35,944 nt of DNA from contig CAMDMI010000004.1 of NCBI GenBank assembly GCA_945902135.1, forward strand, positions 1 to 35,944, in the 5' to 3' direction. A model generated the notes under the pieces. That model was not told the origin of the DNA, did not search any database, and saw only the letters and a list, made by a program, of their open reading frames with translations. Source of the stretch: Spirosoma fluviale. GTDB lineage: Bacteria > Bacteroidota > Bacteroidia > Cytophagales > Flexibacteraceae. This document shows positions 9,369 to 17,379 of this stretch, one piece after another. Made by a program: the position numbers and the translations under genes. Position 1 is the stretch's first letter. Each line of letters starts with the position of its first letter.

Positions 9369-11486
9369 TCAATTCTCAGCTGAGATGTTCATCCAACCTG
9401 TCCAACGCCGGCTTCCATCAGAAAGCAGAAGTTCGTAGAAATATTGGCCAGCCACAAAATCATCATTCCTTTTCCAGGCAATTTGATTTTCGACAATTCC
9501 AGAATAAACCAATTTGCCCCATCGATTAAACAATCGAACCTTCATTCCTTCATAGGCACCTTTCAATACCCAATCCTTATTTTCTAAAACGCTGCTTTCT
9601 GGAATTATGAGGTTAGGAATTTCAACTTTATCCCGCATCGTAATATTGAGAAGATCGGAACCAAAACATCTTCTTTGCGGTGAATCCCATGCAGTTACAC
9701 TTATTGTTTGATTGACATTTGGGAAAAAATTCAAAATACTTTCCGTCCTAGGTTCGAAGTCTGAATTGCTGCTGGTCCAGTCACTTTCTGGATACCCACT
9801 TTCAAGGCGAATGGAAAGTCCTCTTTCGATTTCTTGGTCAGGACCTAGCGATGTAGTCGGAACTGACACAGTTTCAAAATTGTAATTTTCTGATGCTGAA
9901 TCGATACAGGCCGATAGATTGCCTGGAAAAATAGCCTTCAAATTATGGTTCCCAGTTGTAATTTGTGCAGGAGGGATTCGATCTGTCAAAATACCATCTA
10001 GGTAATATTTCGTGTCCGGATATCCGTTAATCAGGATGTCTGAACCATTGTTGCAATAAAATGGTTTTCTAAAAAGTGGAATCAGGTTCCCTGGTTTTTG
10101 AAGCGGTTTGAGATGCACAAACTGCTCTGTCCGGCTGCTGCAAGCAGGGGCCGTTTCGATGAAATATTCAATTCGATAGGTATTGTTTGGCAGAAGGATT
10201 TCAGGTGAAAAGACATTTCCCAGTGGAATAATTCCCTGTCCGGAAAAAACCCCACCTGCTGTAAATGGAACCAGATTGATGTTGCCGGAGGAGGGACAGA
10301 TTGTGTCAGGTAAATTTTCAAACCCTGCATCCGGAATGCTGAAAATCTGAACAGTTCGGGTGGAGGTATCTCCACATCCACCGGATGTACTTTGTAAAAA
10401 ATAGCGAATTGTATGAATTCCGGATCCCGCCAATTGGGGAGAAAACTGAATTCCAGAAACCCCTGGTCCGCTGAAAACACCTGGTTGGGGATTCACCGGA
10501 ACAAGGGTAACAGGTGCCGCAGTGATGCAATAGGAGGGAAGTAGCCCGGTGAACTCTGCTGCAGAAAGTGACTTCACCATATTGAACTTGAACCTGGAAT
10601 CGGTTCTGTTTTCATAATATTCCACAACAACATCCCGGTAACCGGCATTCAGGTAAACCCCACATCCATTGCTGCCAGGATTATTGACATCTCTGAATTG
10701 GTGGTCGCTCCAGTCGCTTAAAATCCAGGTAGCGCCCCCATCAATACTCACCCGAAAACCGTCATCGGCCCCGCCTGAAAATAGATAGTAGCCACTTTCA
10801 AACAGATACCGCCTCCGCATTCGAATGGCATAAAATTCCTTGAAGCTTCCGCAAACTTGATTGGTGTCGGCAAATGAACCGGGAGCTGGGGTGTTGTTTC
10901 CCCAGTTAAAATCAAAGTTCATATTCGATTCACTGATATATCCACTATACCTATCCGGATTGAAGGTGTCTTCATTTGTTGCGTCAAAAATGGTTGAACT
11001 GATGCTTGGAATCCAGGTATAAAAATATCCGCGCCAAAATCCTTCAGGATAATAGGAAGGGTCGGAGGCTACTAATTTCGAAACTGCAAAAGGAAATTCA
11101 TTGAGTTGATTGCGGTAGGTAAGTGGACTACTTCCTTTTACTCTTAAACGATAATTTGTTCCAGATTGTATATTGGAAGGGAAGGCTACTGTAAGAAACG
11201 CGGTTTGCAAATTTCCAGACTGGCTCAATTGGCCCTCCATGGTGATTAATCCGCCTCCACCAAAATTGCCATTCAAGGCAATTTCAACAGTAAAAATATT
11301 TCCAGGATTAAAAAGCTCGTGTTCGAATTTAATTTTGAGTAATGAATTGCTGCAGATAGTAGCACCGGCAACATTATAATCTATAAGTTCAGGACGGCGG
11401 ATGTTTGCTGCTTCTGCATTTTTATAATTATTCAGAAGCAGGAAAACTGCCAATACCAAATTAATGGTGAATTTGTTCAATTTCAT
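9369..11486 (-). CDS. Large secreted surface protein with PA14-like segment and CHU_C-type gliding-motility-associated C-terminal domain
   Basis: Signal peptide; 'YYLFSGGADDGFRVSIDGGATWILSDW...AGYRDVVVEYYENRTDSRFKFNM' is PA14-like; C-terminus 'MKVRLFNRWGKLVYSGIVENQIAWKRNDDFVAGQYFYELLLSDG' is CHU_C-like. Confidence 0.85.
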   Translation of the reverse strand: MKLNKFTINLVLAVFLLLNNYKNAEAANIRRPELIDYNVAGATICSNSLLKIKFEHELFNPGNIFTVEIALNGNFGGGGLITMEGQLSQSGNLQTAFLTVAFPSNIQSGTNYRLRVKGSSPLTYRNQLNEFPFAVSKLVASDPSYYPEGFWRGYFYTWIPSISSTIFDATNEDTFNPDRYSGYISESNMNFDFNWGNNTPAPGSFADTNQVCGSFKEFYAIRMRRRYLFESGYYLFSGGADDGFRVSIDGGATWILSDWSDHQFRDVNNPGSNGCGVYLNAGYRDVVVEYYENRTDSRFKFNMVKSLSAAEFTGLLPSYCITAAPVTLVPVNPQPGVFSGPGVSGIQFSPQLAGSGIHTIRYFLQSTSGGCGDTSTRTVQIFSIPDAGFENLPDTICPSSGNINLVPFTAGGVFSGQGIIPLGNVFSPEILLPNNTYRIEYFIETAPACSSRTEQFVHLKPLQKPGNLIPLFRKPFYCNNGSDILINGYPDTKYYLDGILTDRIPPAQITTGNHNLKAIFPGNLSACIDSASENYNFETVSVPTTSLGPDQEIERGLSIRLESGYPESDWTSSNSDFEPRTESILNFFPNVNQTISVTAWDSPQRRCFGSDLLNITMRDKVEIPNLIIPESSVLENKDWVLKGAYEGMKVRLFNRWGKLVYSGIVENQIAWKRNDDFVAGQYFYELLLSDGSRRWTGWMNISAEN

Positions 11487-11577
11487 ATCTAGTAAAGAGC
11501 CTCAAATATGATGAAAACTAACCTTCTGCTCGCAAAATCTTAATGGCCATTTGCAATAGTCATTGAAAAAAGTGGGC

Positions 11578-11585
11578 TACATTTG
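11578..11585 (+). promoter_or_regulatory. Bacteroidetes -7 element TACATTTG
   Basis: Exact TAnnTTTG, 5 nt before ATG 11591; TTTG at ~11550 is an imperfectly spaced -33 candidate. Confidence 0.5.
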
Positions 11586-11590
11586 TTTTT

Positions 11591-11992
11591 ATGAAACGCG
11601 TCCTTTTGGTTGCAATTTTGGCTTCCTTTTTCTTTCCATCATTCCTTTTCAGTCAAACAATAGGGTATAAGGAATGCACCCTCGATCAAACCGACCGGGT
11701 AAATGCAATGCTTGATTCTTCGGCAATTAAAAATCTGGAAGCCAGTAGAATACAGGGTTTTCGTATTCTGATTTATTCCGGCAACAAGCGCTACGAAGCC
11801 ATCAAGGCAAAAGAGAATGCCTATGTTTTATTTCCAAAAGCAGATGTCTATATGACTTACCAGGTACCAAGTTTCAAGGTTCGCTTCGGAGATTTTTATT
11901 CTAGGCTTGATGCCTGGACAACACTTTTAAAATTACAGGCTCAGTTTCCACAGGCCGTAATTACCAATGAGATCGTAAACATAAAGCCTTAA
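11591..11992 (+). CDS. Secreted SPOR-like domain protein
   Basis: Signal peptide MKRVLLVAILASFFFPSFLFSQ; 'QGFRILIYSGNKRYEAIKAKENA...VPSFKVRFGDFYSRLDAWTTLLKLQAQFPQAVI' resembles SPOR repeats. Confidence 0.7.
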   Translation: MKRVLLVAILASFFFPSFLFSQTIGYKECTLDQTDRVNAMLDSSAIKNLEASRIQGFRILIYSGNKRYEAIKAKENAYVLFPKADVYMTYQVPSFKVRFGDFYSRLDAWTTLLKLQAQFPQAVITNEIVNIKP

Positions 11993-12000
11993 TAAAATAC

Positions 12001-12306
12001 ATGTTCCTTTACAATGTGACCATAAACCTGGAAGACAGCATCCACGATGATTGGATGGATTGGATGAAAAACAAGCATCTGGAAGAAGTTATGGCTACAG
12101 GCTGTTTTGTGGCGCACCGCATTCTAAAAGTCCTTTCGGAAATTGAAAACAATGGAACTACATATTCAGTCCAATATTATTTCAATGAAATGACGGATTA
12201 TGTGAGGTATCAGGAAAAATATGCGCCATCACTCCGTGCAGAAGGATTGGAGAAGTTTGGTGATAAAATGATGACTTTCAGGACCCTTTTGGAGGTTATT
12301 TCCTGA
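12001..12306 (+). CDS. DUF4286 family protein
   Basis: MFLYNVTINLEDSIHDDWMDWMKNKHLEEVMATG...SVQYYFNEMTDYVRYQEKYAPSLRAEGLEKFGDK is characteristic of DUF4286. Confidence 0.82.
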   Translation: MFLYNVTINLEDSIHDDWMDWMKNKHLEEVMATGCFVAHRILKVLSEIENNGTTYSVQYYFNEMTDYVRYQEKYAPSLRAEGLEKFGDKMMTFRTLLEVIS

Positions 12307-12320
12307 TCACATCAAAAACA

Positions 12321-12355
12321 AAAGGCTGCCTTGAGATTTCTAGGCAGCCTTTTAT
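12321..12355. terminator. Bidirectional terminator between DUF4286 gene and rhlE-like gene
   Basis: AAAGGCTGCCT (12321-12331) / AGGCAGCCTTT (12342-12352), A-rich one side, T-rich the other, between convergent genes. Confidence 0.85.
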
Positions 12356-12380
12356 TTTATTTAAAATTACTGAATTATTC

Positions 12381-13679
12381 CTAAACAGAAGGCTTCCTTC
12401 CGCGAAACCAACTCTTGGCTTTGTCGGTTCTGTTGGAACTGCTCGGAGGAACTGTTTTTACTCCGGGTGCTGATGCTTTCTTCGCCGGAGCTCCTTGCCT
12501 TTGTGGCTTTTCTACCTCCTGATTTTCCAGCGGATATGGATGCTCGGATTGAATTGGAACTTTTCTTCCAATCAGTTTCTGAATATCGCGCAAGAACTCT
12601 TTTTCTTCCTCATCGCAGAAGGAAATTGCCCTTCCACTGGCACCTGCTCTACCTGTTCGGCCAATGCGGTGCACATATGTTTCCGGAATATTCGGTAGTT
12701 CGAAGTTGATTACATGACTCAGGTCGTCTACATCAATACCACGAGCGGCAATGTCTGTGGCAACAAGAATCCGAATCTGGCTGGCCTTAAAATCACTCAG
12801 GGCTTTTTGCCTGGCATTTTGAGATTTATTTCCATGAATGGCTGCGGCACGAACGCCGGTTTTTTCCAGATCCCGCACAACTTTATCGGCGCCATGTTTG
12901 GTGCGCGTAAATACCAGGGCACGCTGAATGCTCTTATCTTTCAGAACATGGTTCAAGAGACTTTTCTTATCAACCTTATCAACAAGAAAAACCATTTGGT
13001 CCACTGTTTCTGCGGTTGAAGAAACCGGAGTAACCTCAACCTTAACTGGATTTTGAAGGATGCTGTTCGCCAATCCAACAATTTCCGGGGGCATAGTAGC
13101 GGAGAAAAACAGACTCTGGCGTTGTCTTGGCAATTTCGCAATAACCTTCTTCACATCGTGAACAAAACCCATGTCGAGCATTCGGTCTGCTTCATCCAGA
13201 ACAAAAAACTGAATGTGGCCTAGGTTTATAAAGCCTTGATTTATAAGATCGAGCAATCGACCTGGGGTTGCTACCAAAACATCAACACCCCTTTTGAGGC
13301 CTTCTGTTTGTGCATGCTGGGAAACGCCACCGAAGACAACAAGATGTTGCAGTGATAAATGTCGGCCATAAGCCTTGAAACTATCCTCAATTTGAATCGC
13401 CAGTTCGCGGGTAGGAGTGAGGATGAGCGCTTTAATGTCTTTCCTGTTCCTGTGCTGAAAAGAACCTGGATTTTCTTTCCGGACCTTTTCAAGTTGTTGT
13501 AAAATTGGAATGGCAAAAGCGGCGGTTTTTCCGGTTCCGGTTTGGGCGCAACCGAGAAGATCGCGGCCTTCAAGCAAGGACGGAATGGCCTGTGCCTGAA
13601 TGGGTGTGGGTGTGGAATACCCTTCTTCCTGAAGGGCAAGCAGGATTGGATCAATTAGACCCAGTTGGTCAAAAGTCAT
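12381..13679 (-). CDS. rhlE: DEAD-box ATP-dependent RNA helicase (RhlE-type)
   Basis: AQTGTGKTAAF, PTRELAIQI, VLDEADRMLDMGF, SATMP, RGIDVDDLSHVINFELPNIPETYVHRIGRTGRAG. Confidence 0.92.
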   Translation of the reverse strand: MTFDQLGLIDPILLALQEEGYSTPTPIQAQAIPSLLEGRDLLGCAQTGTGKTAAFAIPILQQLEKVRKENPGSFQHRNRKDIKALILTPTRELAIQIEDSFKAYGRHLSLQHLVVFGGVSQHAQTEGLKRGVDVLVATPGRLLDLINQGFINLGHIQFFVLDEADRMLDMGFVHDVKKVIAKLPRQRQSLFFSATMPPEIVGLANSILQNPVKVEVTPVSSTAETVDQMVFLVDKVDKKSLLNHVLKDKSIQRALVFTRTKHGADKVVRDLEKTGVRAAAIHGNKSQNARQKALSDFKASQIRILVATDIAARGIDVDDLSHVINFELPNIPETYVHRIGRTGRAGASGRAISFCDEEEKEFLRDIQKLIGRKVPIQSEHPYPLENQEVEKPQRQGAPAKKASAPGVKTVPPSSSNRTDKAKSWFRGRKPSV

Positions 13680-13924
13680 TTATTATTGTTTAAAACATCA
13701 GGCTCCCGATTTTTTTCGACATACTGAATCGCGCTATTATTTGCGTGATTGCCTGAGAAATCAATCGAAAAAAATTCGAGGGAAGCTCTGGTACCGGCCT
13801 GCAATGTCGGGGCAGTCTCCGGTCTTTGCCTGCTTTCCCAACTGTGGGGCCTGTTTACCGGCCGGGAATGCATTCGCACTGCAAATAAAGATAAAAAAAG
13901 CCGCATAAATCCATAAAATTCCAT
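13676..13924 (-). CDS. Hypothetical small ORF upstream of and start/stop-coupled to the DEAD-box helicase gene; possibly frameshifted
   Basis: 82 codons; TGA overlaps helicase ATG (ATGA); exact TAGGTTTG lies 4 nt before the ATG. Overlapping frame encodes a better signal peptide (see findings). Confidence 0.35.
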   Translation of the reverse strand: MEFYGFMRLFLSLFAVRMHSRPVNRPHSWESRQRPETAPTLQAGTRASLEFFSIDFSGNHANNSAIQYVEKNREPDVLNNNK

Positions 13925-13928
13925 AAGC

Positions 13929-13936
13929 CAAACCTA
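13929..13936 (-). promoter_or_regulatory. Bacteroidetes -7 element TAGGTTTG for helicase transcription unit
   Basis: Exact TAnnTTTG on the minus strand (CAAACCTA on +), 4 nt before ATG at 13924. Confidence 0.5.
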
Positions 13937-14002
13937 TTTATCAGGTTGTCCTGATTTTAGTGCCGTTTATCAAGTCTATTCTGAATGTTTATTGTATGCC
14001 AT

Positions 14003-14010
14003 TATATTTG
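14003..14010 (+). promoter_or_regulatory. Bacteroidetes -7 element TATATTTG for M1 peptidase gene
   Basis: Exact TAnnTTTG; ATG 14015 follows after 4 nt (ccgc). Confidence 0.55.
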
Positions 14011-14014
14011 CCGC

Positions 14015-16378
14015 ATGAGGTTTCAATTCCGGATTTTGGCATCAGCATTTTATCTGATGCCTTTCTTAGTGGGCGCGCAGGCCTATCGCCACACAGGTTC
14101 CAACCACGGCACCCGTTTCGAACAACTTGATTACTTAATACCTTCACCCAATGAATCCCGGACAGCCAGCGGCGCACCGGGTCCGGCTTATTGGCAGCAA
14201 AGGGCGGATTATGACATTGAGGCAACGCTGGATGAAAAGAATCTGAAGCTCACTGGAAAAGAAACGGTTACCTACCACAACAATAGTCCAGGTCCGCTTT
14301 CCTACATCTGGCTTCAATTGGATGAAAATGAACATGATCCAAATTCAAACAACCACCGTTTTGATAAAAGCGGAATTTCGAGCCGAATGAGCGACGCAGA
14401 CCTGGGCCGCTTCGACTACCGCAAAACATTGGATGGTTATGGCGACAAAATTCTGTCTGTAACAGACGCGTCCGGAAAGAAATTACCATACACAATCAAC
14501 CAAACCATGATGCGAATTGACATGCCCCGCGACCTGATGCCGGGACAGAAATTCGTGTTTAAGGTTGAATGGTTTTATAGAATTCCAGACCGTATGAAAC
14601 TTGGTGGAAGAGGTGGTCTGGAGTTTTTCCCTGAAGATGGAAACCACATTTTTACCATCTCTCAGTGGTTTCCGCGCCTTTGCGTTTATTCTGATTTTCA
14701 GGGCTGGCAAAACCATCAGTTTACGGGCAGGGGAGAATTTGCCCTGGCTTTCGGCAATTACAATGTAAAAATGACCGTGCCTGCAGACCATGCAGTTTGC
14801 GCCACCGGCGAAGGCCAGAATTATGCTTCAGTTCTGAGTCCGGCGCAAATGAAACGCTGGCAGCAAGCCCAGACTTCAAAAGAACCGGTAGAAATCATCA
14901 CCCTCGACGAAGCCAAAAAGGCCGAAGAAAACAAAGGAGGAAGCAAATCCTCTGCCACCAAAACATGGCATTTCAAGGCAAACAATGTTCGTGATTTCGC
15001 ATGGGGCAGCAGCCGCAAATTTGTCTGGGATGCAATGGGCATAAACCAGGCCGGCAAAAAAGTGATGTGCATGAGTTTTTATGGCAAAGAGGCTTATCCC
15101 CTTTACCGCAAATATTCCACCAAGGTGGTTGCACACACAATCCGTACTTACAGTAAATTCACCATCGATTATCCATATCCTGTGGCCCAAAGCATCGAGG
15201 CAAGCAGTGGCATGGAATACCCGATGATCTGCTTCAATTATGGCCGCGCGGAAAAAGATGGAACCTACAGCGAAGCCATCAAATACGGCATGATCGGGGT
15301 AATCATCCACGAAGTTGGACACAACTTTTTCCCGATGATCATCAACAGTGATGAAAGACAGTGGAGCTGGATGGATGAAGGCCTCAATACTTTTGTTCAA
15401 TATTTAACGGAGCAGGAATTCGACAACAATTATCCAAGCAGCAGAGGCCCGGCCCATAAGATGGTGGATTATATGCGTTTGGATAAGGATCAGCTAGAGC
15501 CAATCATGACCAATTCGGAAAATATTGTTCAGTTTGGACCCAATGCGTATGGCAAGCCCGCAACTGCTTTAAACATCCTGAGAGAAAGCATTATGGGCAG
15601 AGAGCTTTTTGATTTTGCCTTCAAAACTTATTCAAAAAGATGGGCGTTCAGGCACCCAACCCCGGCCGACCTTTTCCGCACCATGGAAGATGCCTCCGCT
15701 GTTGATCTCGACTGGTTCTGGCGTGGGTGGTTCTTTGGAATTGACCCGGTTGACATCAGCCTTGATTCTGTAAAATGGTATAAAATTGATGCCCAGGCCA
15801 ATGAAATGGCTTTTAAAAAACCAGCATTTGAAAACATCGGAAAAACCCGGAATGCGGCAGATAAGTCCATCACTTTCGCGGTGGATGCCGACACAAGTTT
15901 GAGGGATTTCTATTACCACAACCGCAGTGGCGATGATGATGAAGGCATGTTTAGAAGGATGATGCGTGGTCGTCAGGAGGAAGGTGAGCGATTGTCTGAT
16001 TCTACCAAAGCGCCATGGGCCGGTAAAAATTTCTATGAGTTGAGTTTCTCCAATGTGGGCGGACTTGTAATGCCAATTATTGTTGAGTTTACTTTCAAAG
16101 ATGGCACAACACAGGTGGAACGAATTCCGGCAGAGATCTGGCGCAAAGATGAGCATAAGGTAAAAAAGGCCTTTATGCTTGACAAGGAAGCGGCCAGCAT
16201 TCGCCTCGATCCATTCAAAGAAACCGCCGACATCAACGAAGCAAACGGAATGTGGCCAATCAAAGATATGCCTTCCAAATTCCAGTTGTTCAAAGGCGGA
16301 AGATCTGCACGCGGCGCCAGCAACATGGGCTCAAATCCAATGCAGAAGGCAAGGGAGAAAGCAGCAGAGAAGAAGTAA
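14015..16378 (+). CDS. M1 family metallopeptidase (aminopeptidase N-like)
   Basis: HEVGHNFFPMIINSDERQWSWMDEGLNTF (HExxH-x18-E), M1-like N-terminal domain; start moved to ATG 14015 (MRFQFRILASAFYLMPFLVGAQA signal peptide). Confidence 0.9.
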   Translation: MRFQFRILASAFYLMPFLVGAQAYRHTGSNHGTRFEQLDYLIPSPNESRTASGAPGPAYWQQRADYDIEATLDEKNLKLTGKETVTYHNNSPGPLSYIWLQLDENEHDPNSNNHRFDKSGISSRMSDADLGRFDYRKTLDGYGDKILSVTDASGKKLPYTINQTMMRIDMPRDLMPGQKFVFKVEWFYRIPDRMKLGGRGGLEFFPEDGNHIFTISQWFPRLCVYSDFQGWQNHQFTGRGEFALAFGNYNVKMTVPADHAVCATGEGQNYASVLSPAQMKRWQQAQTSKEPVEIITLDEAKKAEENKGGSKSSATKTWHFKANNVRDFAWGSSRKFVWDAMGINQAGKKVMCMSFYGKEAYPLYRKYSTKVVAHTIRTYSKFTIDYPYPVAQSIEASSGMEYPMICFNYGRAEKDGTYSEAIKYGMIGVIIHEVGHNFFPMIINSDERQWSWMDEGLNTFVQYLTEQEFDNNYPSSRGPAHKMVDYMRLDKDQLEPIMTNSENIVQFGPNAYGKPATALNILRESIMGRELFDFAFKTYSKRWAFRHPTPADLFRTMEDASAVDLDWFWRGWFFGIDPVDISLDSVKWYKIDAQANEMAFKKPAFENIGKTRNAADKSITFAVDADTSLRDFYYHNRSGDDDEGMFRRMMRGRQEEGERLSDSTKAPWAGKNFYELSFSNVGGLVMPIIVEFTFKDGTTQVERIPAEIWRKDEHKVKKAFMLDKEAASIRLDPFKETADINEANGMWPIKDMPSKFQLFKGGRSARGASNMGSNPMQKAREKAAEKK

Positions 16379-16380
16379 TT

Positions 16381-16490
16381 TTTGGGCCTGTCCGTGCCTT
16401 TGGCGCGGTCGGGCTGTTTGTTTCAAGTCCTCGCCGCCACGGCGGCTTGCGGGCTTTTTACTTCCAACCCTCAGGCGAGATGCAGTGAAG
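16381..16490 (+). repeat. GC-rich dispersed-repeat-like sequence, left copy (A)
   Basis: Contains GCCGCC-AC-GGCGGC hairpin; 16453-16485 aligns at 28/33 positions in direct orientation with 17414-17446. Resembles dispersed Bacteroidetes intergenic repeats from memory. Confidence 0.6.
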
Positions 16491-16576
16491 GATTATGTAT
16501 CATTGGCATATGCAAAAGGATATTGTTAATGAAAAAATGCTAAAAACAACAGTATGCAGTTGCTAAACCAAACCCT

Positions 16577-16667
16577 ATAAAAAACGAAACCCGATAGCTT
16601 GAATTGCTTCAGGGGCTACCGGGAATAATATGGCGCAAATATAAATTGAAAAACAATATTTGACAAA
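16577..16667 (-). ncRNA. Candidate short minus-strand RNA: promoter -> hairpin -> U-tract
   Basis: Minus strand: TTTG (16664-16667), 20-nt spacer, TATATTTG (16636-16643), then CCCGGTAGC-CCC-TGAA-GCAA-TTCA-A-GCTATCGGG-TTTCGTTTTTT. The outer stem is fully paired only in the minus-strand RNA (G-U vs A-C mismatch on plus). The interval includes the promoter. Confidence 0.5.
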
Positions 16668-16679
16668 CGATTTGAAAAT

Positions 16680-17366
16680 ATGAAGTATCCTGACTTTGAA
16701 TTTGTGATGTCGCCCACACGTATGAACCGGTATCTGATGGCATCTGCAAATAAAACAAAGGGTGCTATGACCCTTTACCGCAAGAATTTAATGTTATCAC
16801 AAGAATTGTTTACTGTGATAAGTTGCTACGAAGTCGCCTTACGAAATGGAATTAATAGACAGTACTCTTCTCAAATAGGGAACGACTGGCTTAGAGATAC
16901 TGCTATATCTGGTGGTTTATTCGATACTCAAAATTGCAGACACACTAAAAATATTATAAACAAAGCGGTATCTAAACTAGGACATAATTATACCCATGCA
17001 AAAGTTTTGGCAATGATGGATTTTGGCTTTTGGAGATACCTTTTTGCTCAACCTCAATTTTATGCAGGTGGTCAATCGTTACTGAAGATTTTTCCAGCCA
17101 AGCCGTCAAGTACTCCAGCCATTCAATATAACCACACATTTGTATTTAACCAGTTAGGCCAAATAAATGACTTGCGAAACCGTATTGCTCACCATGAACC
17201 AATTTGTTTTGTTCCTGGTAAACCGATAAAAGACACTACATATGCCCGTCAGCATTACAATCTTATCTTGCAGTTGTTTCAATGGATGAGCGTAGATGAG
17301 TCAGCACTTTTGTACGGCCTAGATCATATTCTTACCATATGCAATGAGATAGATGCTTTACAGTAA
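16680..17366 (+). CDS. Abi family protein (Abi_2 / AbiD-AbiF-like, HEPN superfamily), putative phage-defence abortive infection protein
   Basis: LYRKNLMLSQELFTVISCYEVALRNGIN..., MMDFGFWRYLF, and INDLRNRIAHHEPI containing an Rx4H HEPN catalytic motif. Confidence 0.85.
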   Translation: MKYPDFEFVMSPTRMNRYLMASANKTKGAMTLYRKNLMLSQELFTVISCYEVALRNGINRQYSSQIGNDWLRDTAISGGLFDTQNCRHTKNIINKAVSKLGHNYTHAKVLAMMDFGFWRYLFAQPQFYAGGQSLLKIFPAKPSSTPAIQYNHTFVFNQLGQINDLRNRIAHHEPICFVPGKPIKDTTYARQHYNLILQLFQWMSVDESALLYGLDHILTICNEIDALQ

Positions 17367-17379
17367 GGAGGACTAGCCT

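Noticed and set aside
15632-16156. 174-aa minus-strand ORFs at 14876-15400 and 15632-16156
   Set aside because: Antisense to the M1 peptidase coding sequence; no motifs.
16252-16529. Short plus ORFs (16252-16488, 16179-16529) extending out of the M1 peptidase 3' end
   Set aside because: Out-of-frame with the peptidase and running into the GC-rich repeat; artefacts of repeat composition.
16535-16570. Integron attC site beside the Abi gene
   Set aside because: No convincing RYYYAAC/GTTRRRY pairs could be placed, and no integrase is present.
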